From the IMG/VR virus record IMGVR_UViG_3300035698_011250, positions 1 through 49,906 of that record: a stretch of DNA of 49,906 nucleotides; one strand, given 5' to 3'. The stretch is from a virus. The notes under the pieces are model-generated. The model saw nothing but the letters and a program-made list of their open reading frames with translations, made no database searches and had not been told where the DNA came from. Positions 1-9,870 of this stretch are shown piece after piece. The position numbers and the translations under genes are program-made. Every line of letters starts with the position of its first letter. The stretch's first letter is position 1.

Positions 1-117
1 AGAAATCAATTAACCAATACTACTCCCGGAAGAGCATTTGAGACAGCAGAAAAACATTTCGAGAAGGCTTTTTATTTTTATACCAGAGCAAAAAAATTAT
101 TGGATAAATTAAAATAG
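1..117 (+). CDS. 3' end of an unrecognised gene
   Basis: Frame 1 is open from the window edge and ends at TAG 115-117, giving 38 residues, with no start visible. The peptide is helical and basic toward its end (AEKHFEKAFYFYTRAKKLL). The next gene follows after 10 bases, so it belongs to the same co-directional block. No function can be assigned. Confidence 0.55.
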   Translation, partial: RNQLTNTTPGRAFETAEKHFEKAFYFYTRAKKLLDKLK

Positions 118-127
118 GAGATATACA

Positions 128-382
128 GTGAAAAAATCAGAATTAAGAGAAATGATACGAGAGGAATTGGCGAACATTAAAGAAGGTCGGTTCCCAAAAA
201 AAGCAATGGATTATAATAAAGTAAAAGACCCAGATGGATTTTGGAAATGAACTATAGAAAATGTAAAAAGGTCTGCTGGATTATCTTGGGGAAGACAAAC
301 CGAAATTGGCGATATAATTATGTGATTAAATATGGCGGCAATAAGATGAAATGCTTTTGAAGCAGACAGAGTGAACAAATAA
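128..382 (+). CDS. Leader-bearing small protein (putative head-internal protein)
   Basis: 84 residues from GTG 128 after an AGGAG site. It starts with the shared leader (V/M)KKSELREMIREELANIKE followed by G, so an IKE|G cut site sits at residue 19. Three UGA codons are read as Trp (after FWK, in IIMW and in IRWN); under the standard code the gene would stop at codon 41. The part after the leader resembles nothing I recognise. The stop TAA directly abuts the next ATG at 383. Head cargo is an inference from the leader alone. Confidence 0.75.
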
Positions 383-691
383 ATGGCAGTAAAAACAAAG
401 ACAATTATTAAAATAGTAATAGGGGTGTTTATAGTTGTAGCAATTATAGTATTCCTTCCACAAGCAAATATTAATAGTTTATTGATAAAGAAAAAGAAAA
501 AGAAGATTAAGAAAATTAAAAAAGATATAGAAGAACTTGAGGAAACTAAAAAAGATAATGAAGAAGATATTGAAGACACTAACAAAAATATTGAAGACCT
601 TGAAGAAGAGCTTGGCAATATTGAAACTTCGGTAGATACAACCGATATAGATGAAACAATAGATTTTTTGAAAGACTTTATAGGAGAATAA
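383..691 (+). CDS. Membrane-anchored coiled-coil protein
   Basis: 102 residues. Residues 7-26 form one strongly hydrophobic segment (IIKIVIGVFIVVAIIVFL). A run of lysines at 37-47 then acts as a positive-inside flank, and residues 48-85 are a Glu/Asp-rich heptad-like coil (EELEETKKDNEEDIEDTNK). The topology is N-terminal anchor plus long charged coil. That would fit an inner-membrane spanin-like or lysis-associated protein, but there is no specific match. It has no Trp. The start is the ATG abutting the upstream stop. Confidence 0.7.
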   Translation: MAVKTKTIIKIVIGVFIVVAIIVFLPQANINSLLIKKKKKKIKKIKKDIEELEETKKDNEEDIEDTNKNIEDLEEELGNIETSVDTTDIDETIDFLKDFIGE

Positions 692-693
692 TT

Positions 694-969
694 GTGAAAA
701 AATCAGAATTAAAACAAATGATAAGAGAAGAGTTGCAAAAGTTAGATGAGAGAAAATTAGCTGGAAAGGAACTTATAGATGCTATTAGAAATGTTTATGA
801 CCAGAAGCAAGCTCAAAAGATAAATGGCAGTATGGTAGATTTATTTACAGCCAGTGCTATTATTAAAGTTTATGATAGTATAAGTGAAAAGAATAAAGCG
901 AATTTGGCTTCTATGACACTTCCAAAAATAGTTAACATAACTTGGAAGTTAATCAATAAGGTTTCGTAG
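694..969 (+). CDS. Leader-bearing small protein
   Basis: 91 residues from GTG 694, preceded by AGGAG. The leader KKSELKQMIREELQKLDE occupies residues 2-19, with a possible LDE|R cut. The rest is a compact helical domain (DAIRNVYDQKQAQKINGS, then VDLFTASAIIKVYDSI). From memory it resembles small conserved proteins of marine T4-like phages, but I know of no assigned function. Its single Trp is TGG. Confidence 0.8.
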   Translation: MKKSELKQMIREELQKLDERKLAGKELIDAIRNVYDQKQAQKINGSMVDLFTASAIIKVYDSISEKNKANLASMTLPKIVNITWKLINKVS

Positions 970-978
970 GAGACTAAA

Positions 979-1218
979 ATGAAAACAATAAAATTCATAG
1001 ACTTAATAAAAGAAAGTAAAACTGAGTTTGCTATTTGGGGAATTCCGCCGGGAGAAAGAGACGAACAATTATTGTTTACAAAGGCAAAGACTCCGAAAGA
1101 AGCAGAGAAAATGAAAGATATCCTTACTAAAAAACATAAGTGTAAAAATGTTCGTATTCAAGTTATAGATTTTGGTAGTGACATTTCTAAAGATTGAAAA
1201 AATATGGTTAAGAGGTAG
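979..1218 (+). CDS. Small protein with variant FxxLIKE leader
   Basis: 79 residues from ATG 979 to TAG 1216-1218, reading UGA 1195 as Trp near the C-terminus (SKDWKNMVKR). It begins MKTIKFIDLIKESKTEF, unlike the KKSEL leader but also ending in an IKE|S site at residue 12. This style recalls the T4 capsid-targeting sequence. The remainder looks like a small alpha/beta fold (residues 18-70). Function unknown. Confidence 0.75.
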
Positions 1219-1227
1219 GAAAATAAA

Positions 1228-1440
1228 ATGAAAAAATCAGAGTTAAAGCAGATAATAAAAGAAGAGATTCTTAAAGAAAGGCAAGTTTTTAAAACTGGCG
1301 AGTTTGAATATATAGCAAGTGCGGCTCAGGATTTGGAAGATTATAGTTCTGTATTTCCGCCAGCAATTGAAAAAAAACTCAAAAAATACTCTAAAGAAAT
1401 ACTAAAATTTGTAGATGATTATGGTTTTGAAGAGCGCTAA
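1228..1440 (+). CDS. Leader-bearing small protein
   Basis: 70 residues starting MKKSELKQIIKEEILKER, with a predicted LKE|R cut at residue 17. The remaining 53 residues are acidic and helical (ASAAQDLEDYSSVFPPAIEK). It has no Trp. The start is supported by AGG upstream and by the constant leader. Function unknown. Confidence 0.75.
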   Translation: MKKSELKQIIKEEILKERQVFKTGEFEYIASAAQDLEDYSSVFPPAIEKKLKKYSKEILKFVDDYGFEER

Positions 1441-1465
1441 AAAACAAGAAATATAGGAAAATAAA

Positions 1466-1699
1466 ATGAAAAAATCAGAATTAAGACAGATGATTAGAGA
1501 AGAGATGGACGAAGCATCTATTAAAAGAATCAGGATATACATGGGGAAAAGTAGTGTAGTATATGACAGCGGATTTAAGGTATCAAGTGATGACAAAACG
1601 ATACATATTTACAATAAAGGTGGTTCTGCCATTATTTATGCAAACGATATTAAAAAACAAGAAACAGCTAATGGGCTACTTAATATTTTTTTAAAGTAA
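1466..1699 (+). CDS. Leader-bearing small protein
   Basis: 77 residues starting MKKSELRQMIREEMDEASIK, with a possible MDE|A cut at residue 16. The C-terminal 60 residues look beta-rich (IRIYMGKSSVVYDSGFKVSS, then TIHIYNKGGSAIIYAND). No recognised domain and no Trp. Confidence 0.75.
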   Translation: MKKSELRQMIREEMDEASIKRIRIYMGKSSVVYDSGFKVSSDDKTIHIYNKGGSAIIYANDIKKQETANGLLNIFLK

Positions 1700-1709
1700 A
1701 GAGGAAGTA

Positions 1710-2150
1710 ATGAAAAAGTTTATATTAATATTATTATCATTGTGTTTGTTTGGATTTACTTTTGCTAACGAAATACCAACATTGATTGATAGTACAAATA
1801 TGGAAGTGGACAGCACAACGGTTGAAAATACTGGGCCAGTGTTCTATCCATTTTCACCAGAAGAGTTAAAAGAGTTGGCTGTCAAGGTAGATAGCCTACA
1901 ACAGTCTAACAAAATAAAAGATGAACTAATAGAGCAGTATAAATTTCAAATAAGAAATTATCAAGTATTGGCAGAAACTGATTCAACTTTGCTTACGTAT
2001 AAAGATAAACAAATTTCTGCCTTAGAAGATTTGAACAAGTTGCAAAAGAGAACTTGATGAGAAAAATATGACCAATGAGTTTACTATATATTCGGAGCAG
2101 GAAGTATTATATTGGCGTCTTGAGTTGTCAGCAATACAGTTGGAGAATAA
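1710..2150 (+). CDS. Secreted/membrane coiled-coil protein with C-terminal anchor
   Basis: 146 residues. It has a clear signal peptide at residues 1-19 (KKFILILLSLCLFGFTFA), then a Ser/Thr-rich stretch, then a coiled coil at about 53-112. Read with UGA as Trp, the frame continues past codon 115 into WVYYIFGAGSIILASWVV, a convincing transmembrane segment, and stops at TAA 2148. Four UGA codons (2055, 2058, 2076, 2121) lie in this tail. Under the standard code the protein loses its anchor. The arrangement could suit a spanin-like or envelope protein; the role is unknown. Confidence 0.75.
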
Positions 2151-2151
2151 A

Positions 2152-3759
2152 ATGACTGAACAAGAAAAACAAGAAGCGAGAGAATTAATAAAGAAAGAAT
2201 ATGTTAGGTGTGCAGAAAGCCCAGCATATTTTATGAAAAAATATTGTAGAATTATGCATCCCACAAAAGGATTGCTGAGGTTTGATTTGTTTGAATTTCA
2301 GGAAAAAACGTTAGAAGAATTTTTAGCACATCCTTGAAATATTATATTAAAGGCTAGGCAGTTAGGTATATCGACATTGGTATCTGCTTATGCCGTATGA
2401 TTGATGATGTTTAATGATGACAAAACAGTTTTAATCATAGCAAATAAATTAAAAGTTGCCAAAAATATGATTAAAAAAATATCCACAATTTATATTAATT
2501 TACCCACTTGACTACAAAGAACAATTCAAGATAAAAATGGTAATTTACCAGAAGATAATAAAACTAAAATAACATTTTCTAATGGCTCAAATGTAACCGC
2601 TGAAGCCGCAACGGATGATGCTGGTCGTTCGGAAGCATTGTCATTATTGATATGAGATGAGTGTGCAATTGTAAAAGAAAACCTAGCAAGAGAAATTTGA
2701 ACATCAGCAAATAACACATTGAATACCGGTGGTGACTGTATCATACTTTCAACCCCGAAAGGTGTTGGAAATCAATTTCATGATTTATGAGTTGGTGCGG
2801 AAGCGGACGATAATAAATTTCATACAATTAGACTTCCATGGCACGTTCACCCAGAAAGAGATGAAAAGTATAGAAGTGACCAAGACAAAGAATTGGGACC
2901 TAAAAGGGCATCACAAGAAAATGATTGTTCATTTTTAACATCTGGCGATTCCGTTGTAGAATTAGAAATAATAGAAAAGCACAGAGAAGACCATGCCATC
3001 GACCCGATAGAAAAGAGATATGCGAATAGATTTTGAATATGAAAGTATCCAGAGCCCAATCACACGTATATAGTATCTGTTGACGTTTCTAGGGGTGATA
3101 GTGAAGACAAATCGGCATTTCATATATGAGACATAGAAACACTAGAGCAGGTCGGTGAGTACGTTGGTTTAATAGACCCATATGACTTGGGTGTTTGAAC
3201 TGTTAGCGTTTCAATGGAATATAATAATGCGTTGTTGGTAATTGAGAATAATGGGTTGGGATATGCGGCCGTTGAGGGTGCGTTACAAAAGAAATATAAT
3301 AATCTATATTATACAGACAAATCAGGGAAAAATGTTGATACTTCAAAGAAGATACAAAGCATGTTAAAAAGTAATACAGATAAAACTCCCGGATTTACTA
3401 ACTCAATGAAAATAAGGCCACTGATGATAAATAAAATGGAAAGATTCTTTAGAGAGGGTTCGATTATAGTTCATTCAAATAGATTGTTAAATGAATTATT
3501 AACATTTGTGTATAAGACTGGCGGGAAACCTGAGGCGTTACAGGGGAAACGTGATGACTTAGTGCTGTCTGCCGCAATAGGATTGTATGTTAGAGATACT
3601 GCGATTACTCTATTGCAGGAGAGCGTAAAGTCAACCAAGAGAATGTTAAAATATACCGGAAAAGTTTCATCAAGGGGTATGTATAATAGCGACGGTTCGG
3701 ACGACCCATGGAAAACTTCGGTTGGTGGACAATTAATGAATTTAAGAGATTTTTTATAA
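2152..3759 (+). CDS. terL: Terminase large subunit (T4 gp17-like)
   Basis: 535 residues. This is the ATP-driven DNA-packaging motor with a headful nuclease. The ATPase domain shows a Walker A-like LKARQLGIST near residue 70 and a Walker B LLIWDECAIV near residue 168. The C-terminal RNase H-like nuclease shows VSVDVSRGDSEDKSAF, VIENNGLG and a terminal RDDLVLSAA. Ten UGA codons must be read as Trp, including the RFWIWKYPEP stretch before the nuclease, where related terminases carry Trp. ATG 2152 follows GGAG. The portal gene begins 21 bases downstream, the classical order. Confidence 0.95.
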
Positions 3760-3780
3760 AATAAATAGGATGGTAAGAAA

Positions 3781-6700
3781 ATGGCACAAGAGACAAGTAA
3801 TTTTTATAGAGGATTAAGGAGACTTTTTTCTAATAATGTTATTGTAAGATATGTTGGGAAAAGAAAGGTTAAGGTTATTGATACTGATGGTTTTCAAATA
3901 AGGCAGGGTGATACCGGCACTTATTCTAGAATGAGAACTTATGCTAAAACTCAGAACGCTTTAACAGCTACCTATAGAGCAGATAGACAGTTACTATATA
4001 ATGACTATATGGTTATGGATAGAGACCCAATTCTTTCATCTGCATTAGACTTATATGCGGAAGACTCTACCGCCAAAGATGAATTTGGAGACGTTTTGAC
4101 AATTACAACGGATGATAAGAATATTGAAGATATATTACAAAACTTGTTTTATGATATATTAAATATTGATTTTAATTTATGAAGTTGAATAAGAAATATG
4201 TGTAAGTTTGGGGATGCTTTCCTGTATCTTGAATTACATAAAGATTTGGGCATAGTTAATATAAACATATTATCACCCTATGAAGTTGAAAGACTTGAAG
4301 GTGAAGACGAAGATAATCCATACTTGGTTCAGTTTGTAATTGCTGGTGATAAAAATAGTATGTTAGAAGAATTTCAAGTTGCTCATTTTAGATTGTTAAG
4401 TGATGTATTTTTATTCCCTTATGGCAGAAGTATGCTTGAAGGTGGTAGAAAAGTTTGAAAACAATTGTCATTAATGGAAGATGCTATGCTTATTCATAGA
4501 ATAATGAGGGCTCCAGAAAAGAGAATTTTCAAAATAGATGTTGGGGCATTAGCACCAGACGAAATTGACAATCACATGGAAAATATTATATCAGGCATGA
4601 AACGTACCCCACTAATTGACCAGCAAACAGGCGACTATAATTTAAAGTTTAATATGATGAATATTAACGAAGACTTTTTCTTTCCGGTTCGTGGTGGAGA
4701 TAGTGGTACAGAAGTTGATACATTAAGTGGCATGGAATATGCTATAATTGATGACATTGAATATTTACAAAAGAAACTGTTTGCATCATTAAGAATCCCA
4801 AAAGCTTTCTTAGGATACGAAGAAGAAATTGGATGTGTTGTTCCGGAAACTGAAATTAAATTAATTAACGATGAAATAAAAACTGTTAAAGACTTGATTG
4901 AGGACTATGAAAGTGGAATTAAAAATTATGTTTATTCTATTAATGAAGAAAATGAAATTGTACCCGGCGAAATATCTTGAGCTGGATATACAAAAAGGGA
5001 TGCGGAATTAATCCGTGTAAATTTAGACAACAATAGACATATTGATTGTACTCCTGACCATAAATTTTTAACGAGGGATGGGGAATGAGTTGAGGCGCAA
5101 AATTTAGCAGAAAATCAATCATTGATGCCTTTATATTTAAGCGAAACAACACAAAAAAATAAAAACGGATATACTACGGTGTACAATCCTAAAACTAACA
5201 AATATAAAGAAGTTCATAGAATTATCGCAGAATATTATAATATGATAAAACGTGGCAATGGTAAGGTTGTTCATCATAAAGATTTTAATAAGAAAAATAA
5301 TTATCCAGAAAACTTTGATTGTTCGATGAACTTTTTTGAACATAGACAATATCATAGTCAATTAACAGAAAAAACAATTAACTCTCCAGAAAACATAAAG
5401 AAAAGAATTACTGATGAAAATTGAATTAAATCTGCCATTAAAGGTGGAAGAAAGGGCGGGCTTAAATCTGCCGAGAAACTTGTTGCTTGGACAGAAAAGA
5501 ATGGGGTGTGGAATAAAGGAATCTTAAACGGCGATACAAAAGTTTGTAAGAATTGTGGTGATGAATTTTATGCTATGAAGTCGAAAACATCTCAAGCATG
5601 TTGTTCTAGAAAGTGTAGTGACGAATATTGTGTTGGCGGAAAAAGATATAATACAAAATATTTAATTGACCATAATTTATTAATTGAAACTGCAAAAAAA
5701 TGTAATTCATTTAAGTCTTTAGAAGAAGAATTAGGCAATATTGATAGGAATACATTGAATAGAGTTTTTAAGGCTAATAACATTGATAAGGTAGATTTTA
5801 TATTTAACCATATGCCTCTTGCTTTGGAAAACAAAAATTTCATGCAAAACTATAGAAAGTATGAAGCAAAATATATGAACCATAAAGTTGTTAGTGTGGA
5901 ATTTTTAACTGAGTACAGGAACACTTGCGACATTACAATTGATAGGTACCACAATTTTGCTACAAATGCTGGGGTTATTATTCATAACTCTAAGGCAACT
6001 TTGGCTAGTGAAGATTTAAGATTTGCTGGCACAATTGAAAGAATACAGAAAATTATAGTTTCTGAATTAACAAAAATGGCAGTAATTCATCTTTATTCAC
6101 AAGGATATAAAAACAAAGACCTATTAAACTTTGAAATCTCATTAACTAATCCGTCAGTTGTTTTTGAAGAACTGAAAATTGAATTATGAAATTCAAAAAT
6201 CGCACTTGCGGGGGATATGTTGGATAGTAATTTGTTAGCAAGTGAATTTATATATGAGCAAATATTAAATCTAAATGAAGAGGATATTGAAATAAACAGA
6301 AAGGGAATTGTAGAAGACAAAAAAAGAAAATTTAGATATGAACAGATAGAGCAGGACGGAAGCGACCCAGCTATTGAAGCAAATAAACCTGTCGGAGATG
6401 ATGAAGATAGTGGGATTAGTTGAGATGAAAATGTAGATGATAAAGATGACGACGATGATACTGATTCTGATAGAGAAACGAAAAGAAATGAAAAGAAAAG
6501 AAAGATTGATACAATGTTAGGAGTTGATGATATGAAAGATTCTCATAAATTTAGTAAGGCTGACATTACACATAAATATAAAGGTGGCAGTGCATTATCG
6601 TTGGAAGGTACTGTTAATGATGTATTTGAAGAGACAGACGAAGAGATTCAGAGACTGGAAGAGTTTAACGAAAAAAGACTTCATGACAAATGGAAATTTT

Positions 6701-6804
6701 TAAGTCGTCTTGAAACAATATTACAATATTCAAAAGAAGAAAGTGACAAAGATTTAATAAAAGAGGTCTTAAAAGGCGAAAAAGATAAAATAATGTTAAA
6801 ATAA
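3781..6804 (+). CDS. 20: Portal protein (gp20-like), interrupted by an intein
   Basis: One open frame of 1007 codons with eight UGA codons read as Trp. Removing the 385-residue intein (4834-5988) leaves a 622-residue portal, somewhat longer than T4 gp20. Diagnostic stretches are LWSWIRNMCKFGDAFLYLEL, KVWKQLSLMEDAMLIHRI with RAPEKRIFKIDVG, and SKATLASEDLRFAGTIERIQ after the intein. The Trp in KVWKQ is conserved in the family and is encoded by UGA here. The C-terminal ~150 residues are acidic and charged, and could be a portal extension. The ATG follows a weak AGG site. Confidence 0.95.
4834..5988 (+). mobile_element. Intein with HNH homing endonuclease in the portal gene
   Basis: In-frame 385-residue insertion. 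It starts at Cys1 (CVVPETEIKL) after ...YEEEIG and ends VIIHN, followed by Ser+1 of the portal. Splicing block B is CTPDHKFLTRDGEWVEA. The C-terminal blocks are CDITIDRYHNFATNAG and VIIHN. Between them lies an HNH-type nuclease (VVHHKDFNKKNNYPENFD with later H..Q.H) and a Cys-rich zinc-binding segment (CKNCGDEF ... CCSRKCSDEYC). It sits directly before the highly conserved KATLASEDLRFA motif, typical of intein targeting. Several UGA codons read as Trp lie inside it. Confidence 0.93.
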
Positions 6805-6816
6805 TTGTAGAAAATT

Positions 6817-6830
6817 ATATTTATATAAAA
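6817..6830 (+). promoter_or_regulatory. Putative phage promoter motif ATATTTATATAAAA
   Basis: First of six intergenic copies of ATATTTATATNNAA. It lies in the 61-base gap after the portal gene, 36 bases before the next ATG. T4 late promoters are likewise a single AT-rich octamer at -10 without a -35 box. Promoter function is inferred from recurrence and placement only. Confidence 0.5.
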
Positions 6831-6865
6831 TAGTACAAATTCAAAAATAATTTGGAGAAAGAGAT

Positions 6866-7744
6866 ATGAAAAGTATTAAACACTTAAAGTTGAGAAATAC
6901 TGGACTGATATATGAAACTTTGTTAAGGCAAATCACAATAGATGCGTTAGAGGGGAAGCTGGATTCTCCCGTCTTCAATATATTGAGAGAATATTTTAGT
7001 AAAGGCACATTATTGACAGAAGAGTTAGGCCTGTATAATAGTATAATGGAATATAAATCCAAAAAAGAAGAAAAGGTAGAATTTTTTCTTAAAACGGCAA
7101 TAAAATTACGTAAGCAAATTAATGAAACAATCTTGGCAAAGGAAAAGTATAATGTTATAAAAACAATCAAAGAACATTATGACTTAGAATCTTTATTTAA
7201 TGCCAAAATTAGTAATTATAAGGTGTTAGCATCTATATATAAACTATTTGAATCGGAATTACATTCAAATGTACATTACAATCCTACTTCCGTTGTACAA
7301 ACAAGATATACCATTATTGAACATATTACAAATCCAATTGATATTACCGGCGATGAAGAAATTGATTTAATGATTGAAAAATACAAACAACAAGATAAAG
7401 AAATCAGAGTAATTGCTTATAATATGTTAATTGAAAAATTCAACAAAAAATATTCTATTCTTAACGAAAATCAAAAATGTCTTCTTAGAAAATATATTGA
7501 TAGTATGTCCAATGCTTCGACTCTTAAAGAATATGTTGAGTCTGAGGTTGTTAAGATTACTGAAACTTTGAAAGGTCATTTGTCTAAAATTGACGATGAA
7601 GTAGTCAAAATTAAACTTACAGAGCTTTTAAAGCATACCGAGAGTCTGAACAGAGGAAAGAGAGTTAAAGACTCTCAGATTACAAATTTGATGAAGCTGT
7701 ATGAACTAGAAAAAGAAATTCATAATACGTTAGGAGATAAATAA
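6866..7744 (+). CDS. Unrecognised helical head-region protein
   Basis: 292 residues, almost entirely predicted helix, rich in Lys/Glu/Leu and without Trp. It has no leader, signal peptide or membrane segment. It lies between the portal and prohead-protease genes, where T4 encodes the small prohead core proteins gp67 and gp68, so a head-assembly role is likely from position. It is much longer than those, and I see no sequence similarity. ATG 6866 follows GGAG in AATTTGGAGAAAGAGAT. Confidence 0.85.
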   Translation: MKSIKHLKLRNTGLIYETLLRQITIDALEGKLDSPVFNILREYFSKGTLLTEELGLYNSIMEYKSKKEEKVEFFLKTAIKLRKQINETILAKEKYNVIKTIKEHYDLESLFNAKISNYKVLASIYKLFESELHSNVHYNPTSVVQTRYTIIEHITNPIDITGDEEIDLMIEKYKQQDKEIRVIAYNMLIEKFNKKYSILNENQKCLLRKYIDSMSNASTLKEYVESEVVKITETLKGHLSKIDDEVVKIKLTELLKHTESLNRGKRVKDSQITNLMKLYELEKEIHNTLGDK

Positions 7745-7745
7745 G

Positions 7746-7805
7746 ATGAAGAGGTCAGAATTAAGACAATCATTAAAAGTATTCACCGGAAGGAATAGTA
7801 AATAA
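7746..7805 (+). CDS. Orphan 19-codon leader peptide
   Basis: A 19-residue ORF, MKRSELRQSLKVFTGRNSK, that stops at TAA 7803-7805. It carries the start of the KKSEL-type leader but no cargo, and ATG of the next gene follows at once (7806). It is either a decayed leader gene or a leader whose cargo frame was lost or replaced. The start overlaps the end of the upstream gene's ribosome-binding context. Expression is unproven. Confidence 0.4.
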   Translation: MKRSELRQSLKVFTGRNSK

Positions 7806-8072
7806 ATGAAATCTTTTTTAAGAGAAATTAGTACAACGGGTGATGTTGCTGGATATGAAACGCCATTTGCTTTTTCAACTAAAGGCCCAAATTCTAAACG
7901 TCTTAAAGATATTAGAAAGTGAATGAAGGTTTTCGGCTGAGAGTTGGCAAGAAATACAGACTTAAATGAAGCATTAGAGCCAGACGACTATAGAAAAATC
8001 AAAGAATTAATTCGGGCTGAAATAGCAATAGTAATGTTTGATTTATTCAAAAAAAGAAAGGCATGGATGTAA
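7806..8072 (+). CDS. Small head-region protein
   Basis: 88 residues with two UGA codons read as Trp (RKWMKVFGWEL). Starts MKSFLREISTTGDVAGYETP; a Gly/Pro-rich N-terminal third is followed by helices (DDYRKIKELIRAEIAIVMFD). It sits between portal and protease genes. I do not recognise a family; a minor prohead or structural role is possible from position. Confidence 0.7.
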
Positions 8073-8113
8073 GTTAAACAATTCCAACAATAAAATTTAT
8101 AGGAGAAATAAAA

Positions 8114-8572
8114 GTGAAAAAGTCTGAATTAAAGATAATGATAAAAGAAGAAATCCAACTCTTAAAAGAGGGGTACACACTATATTGAGGCAAAAGCGCA
8201 GAGCCATTTACAGACGACGAATGAAAAAAATTATTAGTACAAGTGAAGAAGATTCTTGCTATAGCGAAAAAGAAAGGAATTATAATTAGAGACGGAAATG
8301 GAAAAGGCAAACCAATAATTGATAATGAAAAAATTGTCTTAAATGGAGATGGTGAGGGTGAAGAAGATTTAAGCCATGAAACTTTTTATTTTACAAAAAA
8401 ACAAGATGAATGAGAATTTACAAAGACTAACAGAAAACCATATGACGCCGTAGTCTCTTCAATTCTATACGTTGCACAGAAGATTAATCCATCTATAGGA
8501 GCTCGTGGTGATGACGGGAAAAGTTCTATAAAAATGGGCGGGACTGAAGGCTGAGACAATCAATATTATTAA
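8114..8572 (+). CDS. Leader-bearing protein, unknown cargo
   Basis: 152 residues from GTG 8114 after AGGAG. The leader KKSELKIMIKEEIQLLKE precedes GYTLYW, giving an LKE|G cut at residue 19. Four UGA codons are read as Trp (YWGKS, DEWKK, DEWEF, GWDNQ). The cargo (about 133 residues) is soluble alpha/beta with an acidic middle. No family recognised. Confidence 0.8.
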
Positions 8573-8591
8573 TAAAAATTAGGAGAATATT

Positions 8592-9221
8592 ATGAAAATA
8601 AGAGTGAAAGAAGTTCGTGCTTGAATGAAAGCTTTGGATGAAAATAAATGGCGTAAAATGTATAGTGTTGATGCTAGAAGAGTGGCGCATTTTGCTAAGA
8701 ATATAGTTGAAGGTGAAGAATTAGCCTTACCAACTTACTTACAAAGAAAAATTGAAGGATACGAATATAAGAGAGAAAAGAAAATGGCAACAGAATATGC
8801 TAAAGTTTTCAAGAGAAAAATAAAAGAAGACCAAAAGGCTCAGAGAATTAAAGAATCTAATGAAAATGTAATTAGAGAAATGATTAGAGGAATCATCGAA
8901 GAAGTAAGTGGTCACACAACATGCCCAATGGACAAGAAAGGTAAAAAATGGCAAAAGAATAAAAAATTACCTAAAGGAATGACTCAGGCAGAATATGATG
9001 TTAAATCCAGAAAGTCCGAATCCCAAGATAAACTTAGAGCTATGATTGGAGAAATTATTAAAGAAGAGACTGAATATCAAAAATTCTTCAAAACTGTTTT
9101 AGATAAATTTGATGTTAAATCACCAAATTCACTAAGCGATGAAAAGAAAAAAGAGTTCTTTGATTATATTGAAAAAAATTGAAACAGTAAAGATGAAAAA
9201 GGCAAAGACGGACCTAAATAA
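8592..9221 (+). CDS. Basic helical head protein with internal leader-like segments
   Basis: 209 residues reading UGA as Trp near the start (VRAWMKALDENKW) and near the end (EKNWNSKD). Residues 1-85 are strongly basic and helical. Two internal segments, REMIRGIIEEVSG (about residue 97) and LRAMIGEIIKEETE (about residue 150), copy the pattern of the N-terminal leaders, including the IKE|E site. The last 50 residues (QKFFKTVLDKF...) are paralogous to the broken gene at 14393. Its place just before the protease gene suits a prohead core protein processed into pieces; this is inferred. Confidence 0.75.
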
Positions 9222-9241
9222 GTCAATCAGGGAGAAATATA

Positions 9242-9859
9242 ATGAATAATTCACAATTACTTATAGATACAATGATATTTAGTGTTCCTAGGGACGCCAT
9301 AAATGAGGCAACTAACAGGCCTGATAATAGATTCATTGTGAAAGGTAAAGTACAATCAGCGGACAAGTTAAATCAAAATGGCAGGGTTTATCCTTATGAT
9401 ATACTTATGAAAGAAGCTAAGAAATATAAAGATTCTTATATAAAAGAGAGTAGAGCTATGGGCGAGTTAGACCATCCAGACTCTTCTGTAATAAATCTTG
9501 GTAATGTTTCTCATAACATTATTGATTTACATTGAGAGGGAAAGGATTTAATAGGTACGATTGAAGTATTAGGAACTCCTGCTGGTAATATTTTAAAAGA
9601 ATTATTTAAAGCCGGGATTAACTTGGGAATATCTTCAAGAGGATTGGGTTCTATTAAAAGAGACCAAAACGAAAATGCTGATTATGTTCAGGAAGATTTT
9701 GAATTAATATGTTGAGACTTTGTATCTAATCCTTCTACTTTTGGCGCATTTATGAAACCTATTAAAGAGGGCGTAGAAAATACACAAGAAGGGTATCAAT
9801 GCGGTAAGTGGTGTAAAGTTAGTTATATTATTACTGAATTATTACCCAACCTAAAATAG
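9242..9859 (+). CDS. 21: Prohead core protease (T4 gp21-like)
   Basis: 205 residues, close to T4 gp21 (212). This serine protease family matures the prohead by cutting after (L/I)xE. Visible motifs are NGRVYP (about residue 41), the His-bearing GELDHPDS (about residue 78) and the nucleophile region GISSRGLGS (about residue 132), then FELICWDFVSNPSTFGAFM. Two UGA codons are read as Trp. ATG 9242 follows GGAG. It is surrounded by leader-bearing genes that end in candidate cut sites, which suggests it processes them. Confidence 0.93.
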
Positions 9860-9870
9860 GAGACGTCATA

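Noticed and set aside
2068-3759. Reading the broken terminase, portal and RCC1 frames as pseudogenes
   Set aside because: All interruptions are UGA and none UAA or UAG, the flanking protein is continuous in frame, and the sites are conserved Trp positions.
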